Assembly: GCA_021783175.1 (NCBI GenBank)
Contig: JAJXUF010000129.1
Span: 1-8,916 of the forward strand
Length of the DNA stretch: 8,916 nucleotides
Source of the DNA: Pseudomonadota bacterium
Lineage (GTDB): Bacteria; Pseudomonadota; Gammaproteobacteria; Acidiferrobacterales; UBA6901
Direction of reading: 5' to 3'
The notes under the pieces were generated by a model. The model worked only from the letters and a program-made list of their open reading frames with translations, ran no database searches and was not told the origin of the DNA. Made by a program: the position numbers and the translations under genes. Below are positions 1 through 7,967 of this stretch, one piece after another. Position 1 is the first letter of the stretch. Every line of letters begins with the position of its first letter.

Positions 1-3000
1 CGTGGCGGTGGTGCTGGTGGGGTCGCCTGCTGCGCCGGTGGCTACGTTCCTGAGGACGTAGGTTTGTTCGGTTTCGAGGTAGGGGCGGGTGGCGGCGTCG
101 GCGGTGACGGACTTCGCCAGCAGGCCTTTGGTGTAGTAGCTGTCAGTACGGAAATCCTGCGCCACGGTGCGGTACACCGCATTGCCTGCGGTGATATCGC
201 GCTGCTCTTCGACCACTTTGCCGTAGCCGTAGAAGTCGCGCTCTAGACGGTCGTACTTGCCGCCTTCGTATTTGAAGGTAGTAAGCATCGTGTCCACGCC
301 GTCGCCGACATGGCCGTCAAACACCTTGACCTGGTTCATCACCCAGCGCGACTGCGGCTGGTCATAGGTGTTGCCGTCACGTTCGTACTCGATGTCGATC
401 TTGGCACCCAGAGGACGCTGTACCGATTTAAGCAGGTTGGTGCGGCCGATGGGGTTGAGCGCAACATTCAGATTGCTATCCTTATCCGAGAACAGATGGT
501 CGGCATATCCGTCGCCGTCTATGTCGCGGAAAGCGATTTCGGGCCGGCCCATGGACGTGGAGAAGTTAATTCCCGGATTGATCACAACTTTGATCGCGTA
601 GAAGGCAAATCCAAATGTGAAGTAGCCGCCACCTCCCAGGGTGATGTGCTTGTCTACCGCAATTTTGTTGTGACCGCCCACCCAGGGTATCGGCGCGGCG
701 TAACCTGCTCCGGTGTTCAACCGCACCTGAAGCGGATTACCGGCGATGACCTTGTCAGGCAAACCATCGCCATTGATATCGATATAGGTTTCGTCGCTGC
801 GCGATGTGCCCGTACCTAGATTCAGGCCGCCAGCAATACTGTAATAAGTAAGGTTAAAGCCCAGATTGACGCCAACGTTATCGCTCTCGCCGTGGTTGAT
901 GATGCCCGAATTCCATGGCTCAGCAGCAGCGAAACCATAACCCAGATTCAATGCAGCGGTGCCATTCTGGAACACGCGGTCTGGCAAGCCATCGCCATTA
1001 ATATCGATCAAATCGAAATCCGAATCGGACTTGCCGCTACCGATATTGCCGCCGAAACCGATGCTCGGCATATCTGTGTTTTGCTGGCCTGTCTGTGCGG
1101 GAGCGGTGCCCGAAGGTGTGACGTTGCCTTTACCGTTACCAATGGACACCGAAATGGTGCCGCCAGCGCCCAAGTTTGTGCTTTCATTGCTGTTGGCACG
1201 CGCCGAATCCAGTACACCACCGCGTTTGGCCGCCTCAAGGCCGCCCACCATGCGGGTGTACTGAACACCACCCTGGCCAACCACATCGGGGAAACGGTCG
1301 CCGTTCAAATCCATGAAATCGAGCAGGCTCTTGCTCTTGCCAGTGGTACCACCACCGCTGAAGGGACCAAAACCTACCGACGCAGAATCGTTGGTGGAAC
1401 GCGACAACCGCGGAACAGCCGACGAACCCGCAAACATCGCCGAAGTCGGCACACGAATGTCGTCCAGACCCAAACGCGAAGCGCTCACCTCACCCGGCTT
1501 GACCCACGCCATATCGTCCAGACCACCCCACAGCTGTCCTTCAGACATCGGCAGATAGGGATACGCCTTGCTGGTGTTCGGATCGTAGGTTTCGTTCAGC
1601 ACCAGCAGGGATTGGTTGATAGGTTGCGTGGCACGTGCATCGCTCCCGTTGTAACCTGCAGCGCCCCACCCGCGGTAGGGTTGCGGAAACAATTCTTCAG
1701 CGGCCGGCGCGTGAAGGGCTGCTGGCAAGATCACCGCACCCGTCTTGATTTCAAGCTGGCTGACTTGAGATATAAAGGCGCTTTGACGCGAGGTGACGTC
1801 GAAATATAACTGGTCGCCGGCCACCACGGGCACGTTGAAGTTAACGATGGTTTCTACGGGCGAACCTGTCCCTACGACGTTAATCGCCTGCTTGGCGAGC
1901 AAACCTCCAGGACGTTTCACCGTCAGCACAGCTGACGCCGTTTCTCCATTTGCCAACCCATTCAGCACAAGCTTGGCCTCAACCGGCAAGTTGCCCGTAG
2001 CCGTGGCAACATAGCTCGCTTGCGGCGCGGTCAGATTGTTAGCGGGATAAAGATCCACGCCATAGGGCGGATTCACCTTGACAACAAAGTTGCCCTGTTC
2101 GTCGGTAACGCCGTCGACGCCATCCGCAGCGGTGTAATAGGCCAACGGCTGGAATTGAATACTGGACACGTCAATGGGCGAATCGACCAGCACGCTCCAC
2201 TTAAGCTCGTCCAGCTGGGTGACGGCGATATCCTGCGACAGGTCAACCGTTGTCACTTCCGTCGCCGCAAATACACGACGATAAACATCGGTGCCATTCT
2301 TTGTGATCAACAGGGTGACATCGTCTGTGGTGACCGCCGTTTTCTTCCACTGCCCAGCCAAGTGCAAGGTTCCGGTCAACGGCGCAGCAATCGATCCACT
2401 ACGTCCCCCCAGAGTGAAGTCCTGAGCCGCTTGATAACGGTATGGTTTCAGGCCGTTGACGTCAGTGCGTGTCAGGTCGGCCCCCGTATAGGAAATCTCG
2501 GGATCCCAGGCCACTTGGTCATATGCGCCGTCAAACACTGACTGCACACGGAAATACACACGGTCACCGCGTTGCACCGGCACTGTGGCCAATCCTGTAG
2601 GCGCATGTGTGGTGTAATCATTGGCCGCAATGGCTTTGGACCAGAGCTCCGCGCCTTCCAACTGGATAGCCACACGTACGCCGTCGGCACCCGTGTACTC
2701 GGCCCTTTCCGGACTCACGTCCTGGATCAGGCGGACCGGTGCATTGATCTGCACCACCCCGTCATACGGTGCCACCCAGCGGCGGACCGAATCAAGCAGC
2801 GGAAATGCTGCGGCGCGCTCCGCTTCCAATGCGCTTGCATCTTCGAGCAGGCCGTCGGTATCAACTGCGCCGCTGCCAATTGCCACTGGCGTATCCAGAC
2901 TGTTGGCGCTAAATGTGGGTACACCTGCCGCATTGACGTAGCCAAACAACGCCTGTCCGCCGCTAACCAGGTCGGTCAGGCCGTCCCCGTTGACATCGCT

Positions 3001-6000
3001 AAGGTAGGTGCCCGTTTGGGTCTCACTCCGGTTGCGATCAACCGCAACCACAACACCGAAGTAAGCTTCAATACCCAGTGTCGTCGAGGTAACCTTTTCC
3101 CGGTTCACCGCCGGCAAGCTTGGAAGCGCAACCGGCGAGCCAAAAGCATTCGTACCATGCGGTCCCGACAGGTTGGGCCGATAATAGAAGCCTCCCCCGC
3201 CCTTGAAAACCTTGTCCGCCAAGCTATCGCCGTTCATGTCGGCCATAGCCAAGAGTGCATCGCTATTGCTGCGGCTATACCCGATCTTCGGGCCAACTGT
3301 GGCCGACTTGCTTGACGTATCGGTACCGACGCCGATACCCACGTACAGGTGCGCACCTGCGCTTTTCCCTTTGGAGCCGCCCAGCGCGCTAGCGCCACCT
3401 TTACCGAACAGGCCAGCACTGACGTTGTCACTGCCAACCCCCCAGCTGTTCACCGCCTCAAAACCACGGTAGTTGCCTGCGGTATCGCGCGCTTCGTCAA
3501 AGTATTCAAAGGTGTGGCGGTTGAACTCAAGCCCATCTTCACCAAACTGCACCACGCGTTGCAGCAGGGTTTTGTGGAAGGCGCCCTCGGCATACTGGAA
3601 CTCGTACGAGCGCACCGGCTGGCCGTTGAAGGTGACATTCACCTTGCGCAAACGGTCTGCGGTGACGCGCTTGAATGCGCCGCGTGCGTCGATCTGCTTG
3701 TCGGTACGCAGGGCTTCGCCCAGTTCGCGGTCACGCACAAACGTCACGGCATAGACGCCTTCCGTTGCGCCATGGCCAGTGTAAGTGATTTTCTTGAGAT
3801 AGAGGTTGACGCCGGGCACAGTGCCGCCTGCGACGCCGGTGTCGCTGACGCGCTCGCAGTGATATTTGACGAAGTTGTCATTGGTGTCACGGGTTTCGCG
3901 CAAGGACCACAGGAAGACGTTGCCGCTGCCATCGGTCAGAGTCGAATTCGCTGTCGGCAGGTTGGTGACTGGATCGCCGCCGTAGGTGTAACGGGTGCCA
4001 TTTTTGTCGAACACTTCCCACCAGTAGTTGTTGGGATGGGTGCCGTGGCGAACGATCTTGCGGAACTGGCCTTCGACCCGTGTGTGAAAGACCTTTTCGG
4101 CGGTTCGCGGCTGCAAATCGCCGCGATGCGCGACCGGGGTGAGCTGCTCGCCATTGAGCAGGTAGGTTTCTGTTTCCAGCGCGCTGTCATAGCGCGGCAC
4201 ACCCCACCGGGTATCGATGGTGATGGCCTGCATGGCAATATCCCAGCCCATGCCCATCCAGCCGTTGCCGCCCGACGAGTTGTACTGCACCGCGAGCTGG
4301 GGCTGCATGCCCTGGCGACCCGGCGGTACCTCAAGCGGATAGGCCAGACGCGCGTCCCCCATGTTGTTGGCCTGCGGCGGCTCGATCAAATTGATCTGCG
4401 ATCCAGGATCGGCAGCCTTGATATCTTTGATGAGCGTTGGATTGAAGTTCACGCCCTGTGGATGATCCGGCACCGTGACGGTGGCATTGATCATGTCGGT
4501 GAAGTGATCCGTATAAGAGGTCAATGTCTGCGACTGCTTATCCACCGCCACGCGTTCGAGCGCTTTCCAGGAGCCCGACTGTGTGTCGAAATAGAACGTG
4601 CGCACATCATCTTCAGTCTGCCCCGGCGGGATCATCGCTTTGCTGTAAGGCAGGGTCACCTTGATTTTGTTCTTGAACTTCATCGGCGTGGGCGTGAAGC
4701 GGTAGCCGTGGCGCGGCCCCTTGGTCACGTTGGTCATGCCGGTGTCGAGTGTGGGCACCTCGGTATCCGGCAAGGGCGTGATACCGATATTGATTTCGCT
4801 GCCAACCGCATCGGCGGGTAGATCGAGCGAGGCGGCATCGTAGGCCAGTTTTTTCGCTTGGCCCGGAGACACGGCGAACTTGTAGGTCGGTAACAGGTTG
4901 CCGTCGGCGGATTCCACCGCCGGCTGGTAATTATTGAGCGTCACGGTGCTGACGACCGTAGCGCCATCCGGATAGACGGCGCGCAAATCGACCGACCACG
5001 GCTCGGCGTCGCCTGCAGAACCCAGGCCGACGTCATCCTTGGTGATGGTCAGATCGAATGAACCGTTGCTGGCCGGCACGGCCGCGGCGCCAGCGAATAT
5101 CTGGGCTGCGCCGGAGGCGTTGGCGGCGGGTTGCAGGAAACCGCGAATATAGGCGGTGCGCCCGTAATACTGCCCCGCATCCGGGTAGGCAACGGTAAAG
5201 CGGGAAGCTGACGCCGGCCCGACCCCCGAACCGATCGCTTGCAACTCCTTGATTTCTGCGCTGCTGCCCTGCCCGCCTGTGAAAGCCAGCCGTACGCCAT
5301 CAACCGACGCTGACGCAGGGATTACGATGCTGTTCCAGCCTGCCACCAGCTTGCGTGCATCGGCGACTGTGGCAACCGGCGCGCTCCACACGCCGCCCCG
5401 CAGAACCTCGACAGCAATCGAGCCCTTAAGCGTGTTAACCAGATACAGGGATACGCCGTCGAGCTGACTGGGCTTATCAAAACCAAGACTGACTGTAGGT
5501 ACCTCGGCGCGTACGTTGCTGGAGGGATAAGGCGTCCAGCCGGTTGTCAGATTGCCGTCCAGGAGATTTTTGGTCGGGTTGCCCTCTTCCGGCTGATTGG
5601 AAGCGCTCGATGCAACATAGTTGGCACCGTTCTCAAGTTCGGCGACCAGATACACTTTGCGCACCGTGTAGCTGCTGGAAGCGCCGGAGGGCACGCTGAA
5701 CGCGATACGGTTTTCGCCACGCTTGAACGCGGCGGGATCCAAAGGCTCGACTTGCGTTGTCCAATCGGTACCCGGCGGCAGGGTAAAACCGCCAAGCGGC
5801 GCCTGCCCGTTGACCGAGCGAACGACACTGACCCAATGCGACAAACCCAGCACCTCATACGCCAGATAGGCGCGCTTGAATTGAGCCGGATCGTGATTGA
5901 GCGTAAAGGCAAAAATGTTGTCGGCGGGATCGTCGGTCGTGCCGCCGATCACGCCCTGCTCGGGCGAGGCGGCAATCAGCCGACCCTGGCTAGGCGGCGT

Positions 6001-6585
6001 TGTGCCGCGCAGCGCGGACAGAAGCGACAGCCCGCCATTTACGTTGACGCGAGCGCCCTTACCCCAGATCTCGATGGCTTTGAGGCCGGTGGCGGTACTG
6101 CCCGCGACGGGCGTGAGCTGAAAGCGAAGTTTTGAAGTGGTGACAGGGGTGCTGACCGAAAAGGTAGACCAGGCTTCTGCCCGGTTTGCCAGATTCAGAT
6201 TCTGCAAACCGCTTACGGCCTGCCAGCCACCGCTTACCTCGGCCTGAACCGAAACGGTATAGGGAGCCGCACCAAAAATTTTGATATCGCGAACTTCAGT
6301 CGCGGCCTCTAGCTGTGCCGTAATCTGCGAAGCGTCGTAAACGGTGTGTTCGGTAGTGGTATCGCGATCGAAGGCACGGGCCGCTGTTTGCTGTTCGAGT
6401 GCCTGAACTTCCGGCGGCAGTGTCGTTGCGCTGTCGACGAGTACCCCGATTGGACTGTGTTTGATGACATCAAGGGAGAGTGGATTCGCAACCGCCAAGG
6501 CGGCTAACGCAAAGCCCACCAACGAAATCAACGCGATTCCCGGACGCATGCCCAGACCACCCGTGTTTGGGTTCTTGTTGTTCAT
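1..6585 (-). CDS. Giant secreted SpvB/TcdB-like protein with FG-GAP repeats, 3' end missing (partial)
   Basis: Seen: the frame is open from ATG at 6585 to the left edge, 2195 codons without a stop. Residues 1-33 form a Sec signal peptide (K4, R14, hydrophobic core 16-33, AVA before N34). Then come two discoidin-like segments (about 80-176 and 339-449; NLLDGNLTTGW opens the second), a ZU5-like beta segment (about 566-703) and a SpvB domain from about G743 (VPPGRQGM, GVPRYD, YLLNGEQL). Six calcium-loop motifs of the DxNGDGxxD type start at D1116, D1197, D1759, D1861, D1936 and D2021. Three related beta-modules fill about 1271-1616. A TcdB-middle-like stretch starts near 2048 (NLLKSVQRPLGAKIDIEY). 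Known: SpvB, FG-GAP repeats and TcdB-mid occur in this order in TcB subunits of Tc toxins, which with TcC form a cocoon holding a toxic C-terminus. Inferred: an exported Rhs/TcB-type protein, possibly a toxin or surface factor. No ADP-ribosyltransferase or Rhs core is visible here. Start choice: strong SD seven bases upstream; M13 has none. Family assignment is firm, function is not. Confidence -1.
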   Translation of the reverse strand, partial: MNNKNPNTGGLGMRPGIALISLVGFALAALAVANPLSLDVIKHSPIGVLVDSATTLPPEVQALEQQTAARAFDRDTTTEHTVYDASQITAQLEAATEVRDIKIFGAAPYTVSVQAEVSGGWQAVSGLQNLNLANRAEAWSTFSVSTPVTTSKLRFQLTPVAGSTATGLKAIEIWGKGARVNVNGGLSLLSALRGTTPPSQGRLIAASPEQGVIGGTTDDPADNIFAFTLNHDPAQFKRAYLAYEVLGLSHWVSVVRSVNGQAPLGGFTLPPGTDWTTQVEPLDPAAFKRGENRIAFSVPSGASSSYTVRKVYLVAELENGANYVASSASNQPEEGNPTKNLLDGNLTTGWTPYPSSNVRAEVPTVSLGFDKPSQLDGVSLYLVNTLKGSIAVEVLRGGVWSAPVATVADARKLVAGWNSIVIPASASVDGVRLAFTGGQGSSAEIKELQAIGSGVGPASASRFTVAYPDAGQYYGRTAYIRGFLQPAANASGAAQIFAGAAAVPASNGSFDLTITKDDVGLGSAGDAEPWSVDLRAVYPDGATVVSTVTLNNYQPAVESADGNLLPTYKFAVSPGQAKKLAYDAASLDLPADAVGSEINIGITPLPDTEVPTLDTGMTNVTKGPRHGYRFTPTPMKFKNKIKVTLPYSKAMIPPGQTEDDVRTFYFDTQSGSWKALERVAVDKQSQTLTSYTDHFTDMINATVTVPDHPQGVNFNPTLIKDIKAADPGSQINLIEPPQANNMGDARLAYPLEVPPGRQGMQPQLAVQYNSSGGNGWMGMGWDIAMQAITIDTRWGVPRYDSALETETYLLNGEQLTPVAHRGDLQPRTAEKVFHTRVEGQFRKIVRHGTHPNNYWWEVFDKNGTRYTYGGDPVTNLPTANSTLTDGSGNVFLWSLRETRDTNDNFVKYHCERVSDTGVAGGTVPGVNLYLKKITYTGHGATEGVYAVTFVRDRELGEALRTDKQIDARGAFKRVTADRLRKVNVTFNGQPVRSYEFQYAEGAFHKTLLQRVVQFGEDGLEFNRHTFEYFDEARDTAGNYRGFEAVNSWGVGSDNVSAGLFGKGGASALGGSKGKSAGAHLYVGIGVGTDTSSKSATVGPKIGYSRSNSDALLAMADMNGDSLADKVFKGGGGFYYRPNLSGPHGTNAFGSPVALPSLPAVNREKVTSTTLGIEAYFGVVVAVDRNRSETQTGTYLSDVNGDGLTDLVSGGQALFGYVNAAGVPTFSANSLDTPVAIGSGAVDTDGLLEDASALEAERAAAFPLLDSVRRWVAPYDGVVQINAPVRLIQDVSPERAEYTGADGVRVAIQLEGAELWSKAIAANDYTTHAPTGLATVPVQRGDRVYFRVQSVFDGAYDQVAWDPEISYTGADLTRTDVNGLKPYRYQAAQDFTLGGRSGSIAAPLTGTLHLAGQWKKTAVTTDDVTLLITKNGTDVYRRVFAATEVTTVDLSQDIAVTQLDELKWSVLVDSPIDVSSIQFQPLAYYTAADGVDGVTDEQGNFVVKVNPPYGVDLYPANNLTAPQASYVATATGNLPVEAKLVLNGLANGETASAVLTVKRPGGLLAKQAINVVGTGSPVETIVNFNVPVVAGDQLYFDVTSRQSAFISQVSQLEIKTGAVILPAALHAPAAEELFPQPYRGWGAAGYNGSDARATQPINQSLLVLNETYDPNTSKAYPYLPMSEGQLWGGLDDMAWVKPGEVSASRLGLDDIRVPTSAMFAGSSAVPRLSRSTNDSASVGFGPFSGGGTTGKSKSLLDFMDLNGDRFPDVVGQGGVQYTRMVGGLEAAKRGGVLDSARANSNESTNLGAGGTISVSIGNGKGNVTPSGTAPAQTGQQNTDMPSIGFGGNIGSGKSDSDFDLIDINGDGLPDRVFQNGTAALNLGYGFAAAEPWNSGIINHGESDNVGVNLGFNLTYYSIAGGLNLGTGTSRSDETYIDINGDGLPDKVIAGNPLQVRLNTGAGYAAPIPWVGGHNKIAVDKHITLGGGGYFTFGFAFYAIKVVINPGINFSTSMGRPEIAFRDIDGDGYADHLFSDKDSNLNVALNPIGRTNLLKSVQRPLGAKIDIEYERDGNTYDQPQSRWVMNQVKVFDGHVGDGVDTMLTTFKYEGGKYDRLERDFYGYGKVVEEQRDITAGNAVYRTVAQDFRTDSYYTKGLLAKSVTADAATRPYLETEQTYVLRNVATGAAGDPTSTTAT

Positions 6586-6592
6586 TGCTTCA

Positions 6593-6599
6593 CTCCCTT
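6593..6599 (-). promoter_or_regulatory. Ribosome binding site of the giant SpvB/TcB-like gene
   Basis: On the minus strand AAGGGAG lies seven bases before the ATG at 6585. This is a strong Shine-Dalgarno match. It fixes the start and so the complete signal peptide, against the in-frame ATG at 6549, which would lose the basic n-region residue K4 and has no such site. Confidence -1.
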
Positions 6600-6729
6600 A
6601 TTGCAGCTGCTATGCAGACGCAACCTTAGTATTCAACACACGGCCTGAGCCTGTGCGCCGGCTGAATTATGTTCCAGTCCGTTCTCCACCTTTACCCAAA
6701 TGCAGGCATAAGGCTAATAATTTTTTCAC

Positions 6730-6759
6730 TTTATAGCATGAGAATAATTTTGGCCGCAA
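6730..6759 (-). promoter_or_regulatory. Candidate sigma-70 promoter of the giant SpvB/TcB-like gene
   Basis: Minus-strand TATAAA (6730-6735, 5 of 6 to the -10 consensus) stands 18 bases from TTGCGG (6754-6759, 3 of 6 to the -35 consensus). The surroundings are AT-rich, unlike the coding DNA. Transcription from here would give a leader of roughly 140 bases. The insertion sequence ends 45 bases upstream of the -35 box, so any activator site further up would have been displaced. The call rests on consensus matching only; the -35 box is weak. Confidence -1.
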
Positions 6760-6799
6760 GCAAATAAAATTGCAGACTTGTCTTTAAGTAAAGTAATGA

Positions 6800-6803
6800 T
6801 TAA
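6800..6803. repeat. Target site duplication TTAA, left copy
   Basis: TTAA directly abuts the left inverted repeat and is matched by TTAA at 7968-7971. Because TTAA is itself palindromic and extends the apparent inverted repeat, the element could be misread as having 24- or 25-base ends. A 4-base YTAR-like target is usual for the IS5 group. Confidence -1.
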
Positions 6804-6824
6804 GGAAGCCCTGAACAAGTCCCC
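6804..6824 (+). repeat. Left terminal inverted repeat of the IS
   Basis: Twenty-one bases beginning GGAAGCCCTGAACAAG and ending in four C. They match the reverse complement of 7947-7967 without a mismatch. This is the expected transposase binding and cleavage end. Confidence -1.
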
Positions 6825-6837
6825 TTCGTTTTAGAAT
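6811..6837 (+). promoter_or_regulatory. Weak candidate promoter for the transposase
   Basis: TAGAAT (6832-6837, 5 of 6 to the -10 consensus) lies just inside the left end. The best upstream partner is CTGAAC (6811-6816) inside the inverted repeat, with a short 15-base spacer. A promoter overlapping the terminal repeat is common in insertion sequences because it lets the bound transposase repress itself. The evidence is only consensus matching and the -35 box is poor. Confidence -1.
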
Positions 6838-6867
6838 TTCGTCATTCGTATTCGTGCCGCTTTCCCC

Positions 6868-7821
6868 ATGAAACAACTCAGCCTTGCCGCTACCGATTTC
6901 GTCAAGAAGCCCAAGCAAACCCGACGCGAGAAGTTTCTGTGCGAGATGGAAATCGTCGTGCCCTGGACGCGTCTGCTGGCCGTCATCGACCCCGTCTATC
7001 CCAAAGCCGGCAACGGCCGCCGCCCCTACGAACTGCCCGTCATGCTGCGTATCCACTTCATGCAGCAGTGGTTCAACTATAGCGACGCCGCCATGGAAGA
7101 AGCCCTGCACGACATCCCCCTTCTGCGGCGCTTCGCCGGACTCGATGCAGGCACCGACACCCTGCCCGACGAAACCACCATCCTCAACTTCCGCCACCTG
7201 CTCCAGACCCACCGGCTATCCGCCCGGCTGTTTGCCGAAGTCAACGCCTTACTGGCCGAGAAAGGTCTGCTGCTCAGGGAGGGCACCACCGTCGACGCCA
7301 CCCTGATCGCCGCGCCGCCCTCGACCAAGAACCAGGACGGCCAGCGCGACCCCGAGATGAGCCAGACCAAGAAGGGCAACCAGTGGTACTTTGGCATGAA
7401 GGCGCATATTGGCGTGGACGATCAAAGTGGACTGGTACACACCGTCGTCGGCACCACCGCCAAAGTCTCGGACATGTCGCAGTTCGGCGCCCTGCTGCAT
7501 GGGGACGAGGCACGCATCAGCGCCGACCGGGGTTACGACTACCCGCAGATTCACGCACAGCTTGAAGAGAAGCTGATCGAAGACTGGGTGGCGAGGAAGG
7601 CGAAGCCGGGCAAGTCGCTGGATGCCTGGACGCGCGGACTGAATCATGCGATTGCCAGGCTGCGCGCGATTGGCGAGCATCCGTTCCGGATACTCAAGCG
7701 GCAGTTTGGTTATACGAAGGTGCGGTATCGCGGATTGGAAAAGAACACGGCGCAACTTGTGACGCTGTTTGCGCTGGGGAACCTGTATCAGGCCAGACGG
7801 GCGTTATTGGCGACAGGATAA
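6868..7821 (+). CDS. IS5-family DDE transposase, full length
   Basis: This enzyme cuts and joins the ends of the insertion sequence. The 317-residue product begins with an InsH-type N-terminal domain (about 20-117, with PYELPVMLRIHFMQQWFNYSD and the LPDETTILNFRH motif) followed by an RNase H-fold DDE domain (about 137-308). Probable catalytic residues are D143 (TTVDATLIAAP), D220 (ISADRGY) and E270 (GEHPFRILKRQFG, the E with the following R and K of the IS5 signature). The end YRGLEKNTAQLVTLFALGNL is typical of the family. Length is close to the roughly 320-340 usual for IS5 group enzymes, and no frameshift or stop is seen. The start at 6868 is the first ATG inside the element; no clear Shine-Dalgarno precedes it, which suggests low translation. 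It lies opposite to the flanking HU and giant genes. Assignment is very secure. Confidence -1.
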   Translation: MKQLSLAATDFVKKPKQTRREKFLCEMEIVVPWTRLLAVIDPVYPKAGNGRRPYELPVMLRIHFMQQWFNYSDAAMEEALHDIPLLRRFAGLDAGTDTLPDETTILNFRHLLQTHRLSARLFAEVNALLAEKGLLLREGTTVDATLIAAPPSTKNQDGQRDPEMSQTKKGNQWYFGMKAHIGVDDQSGLVHTVVGTTAKVSDMSQFGALLHGDEARISADRGYDYPQIHAQLEEKLIEDWVARKAKPGKSLDAWTRGLNHAIARLRAIGEHPFRILKRQFGYTKVRYRGLEKNTAQLVTLFALGNLYQARRALLATG

Positions 7822-7823
7822 AT

Positions 7824-7866
7824 CCGCCTGCCGGCGGGCGAATTGCTCAATAAACGAGCAATTCGC
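7824..7866 (+). terminator. Paired hairpins after the transposase stop, possible insulator/terminator
   Basis: Two hairpins follow the stop by three bases. The first pairs CCGCC (7824-7828) with GGCGG (7833-7837) over a 4-base loop. The second pairs 11 bases, GCGAATTGCTC (7838-7848) with GAGCAATTCGC (7856-7866), over the 7-base loop AATAAAC. No T-run follows on either strand, so a classical intrinsic terminator is not shown. A block to transcripts entering or leaving the element is the likeliest role. The stem is certain from the sequence, the role is not. Confidence -1.
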
Positions 7867-7946
7867 GATGAAGCCGGCGAGGACGCGCACACAAGCGGCA
7901 TGTCGGGAGGCCGAATTGCACGGTCGGTGGAATGCGAATTTGTAAT
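7867..7946. other. Noncoding tail of the IS
   Basis: About 80 bases between the hairpins and the right inverted repeat. I see no reading frame or recognisable site. It holds a second copy of AGCCGGCGAGG-like GC-rich sequence and the word GAATTG, also found in the hairpin stem. Confidence -1.
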
Positions 7947-7967
7947 GGGGACTTGTTCAGGGCTTCC
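7947..7967 (-). repeat. Right terminal inverted repeat of the IS
   Basis: Exact reverse complement of 6804-6824, starting with four G and ending in AGGGCTTCC. With the left end it defines an element of 1164 bp. Confidence -1.

Larger units (their letters stand above)
6586..6799. other. Intergenic leader between the giant gene and the insertion sequence
   Basis: No credible coding sequence is seen in these 214 bases. The part next to the gene is GC-balanced and holds a short palindrome (GCAGCTGC, 6603-6610). The part from about 6715 to 6799 is AT-rich and holds the candidate promoter. I recognise no riboswitch or terminator. Confidence -1.
6804..7967 (+). mobile_element. Complete IS5-family (IS5 group) insertion sequence, 1164 bp
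   Basis: The element is bounded by perfect 21-base inverted repeats (6804-6824 and 7947-7967; outer end GGAAGCCCTGAACAAG) and flanked on both sides by TTAA (6800-6803 and 7968-7971). It carries one intact transposase reading frame of 317 codons that covers most of its length. A duplicated 4-base target resembling YTAR, and one DDE transposase, fit the IS5 group. Perfect ends, intact frame and an uneroded target duplication suggest recent insertion and possible activity. The uninterrupted site can be rebuilt as AATGA-TTAA-TGATGG. It lies between the HU gene and the giant SpvB/TcB-like gene, with its transposase on the opposite strand to both. I do not recognise the exact IS name. Confidence -1.

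Noticed and set aside
892..1809. 305-codon plus-strand open frame opposite the FG-GAP region
   Set aside because: Its translation has no coherent family signal, while the minus frame carries calcium-loop motifs at 1311 and 1005. It is an antisense shadow; the same applies to 310-819, 2020-2541 and 2572-3315.
3349..4821. 490-codon plus-strand open frame opposite the giant gene
   Set aside because: It lies wholly antisense to a continuous coding frame with clear SpvB domain matches, its translation shows no recognisable domain, and long antisense frames are common opposite GC-rich genes.
1..6585. SpvB-type ADP-ribosyltransferase activity
   Set aside because: Only the SpvB N-terminal domain homology is present. 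No ADP-ribosyltransferase motif (R, STS, ExE) is seen in the visible part, and the C-terminus is missing.
6786..6824. Outward hybrid promoter from the left IS end driving the giant gene
   Set aside because: TTGTTC in the inverted repeat with TACTTT 17 bases on matches only 3 of 6 in each box; too weak to call.
6801..6824. 24-base or longer IS inverted repeat that includes TAA
   Set aside because: The extra bases come from the palindromic TTAA target, which occurs on both sides; the true ends are better set at 6804 and 7967.
7249..7755. 168-codon minus-strand open frame inside the transposase
   Set aside because: It is antisense to the catalytic part of the IS5 transposase and has no recognisable content.
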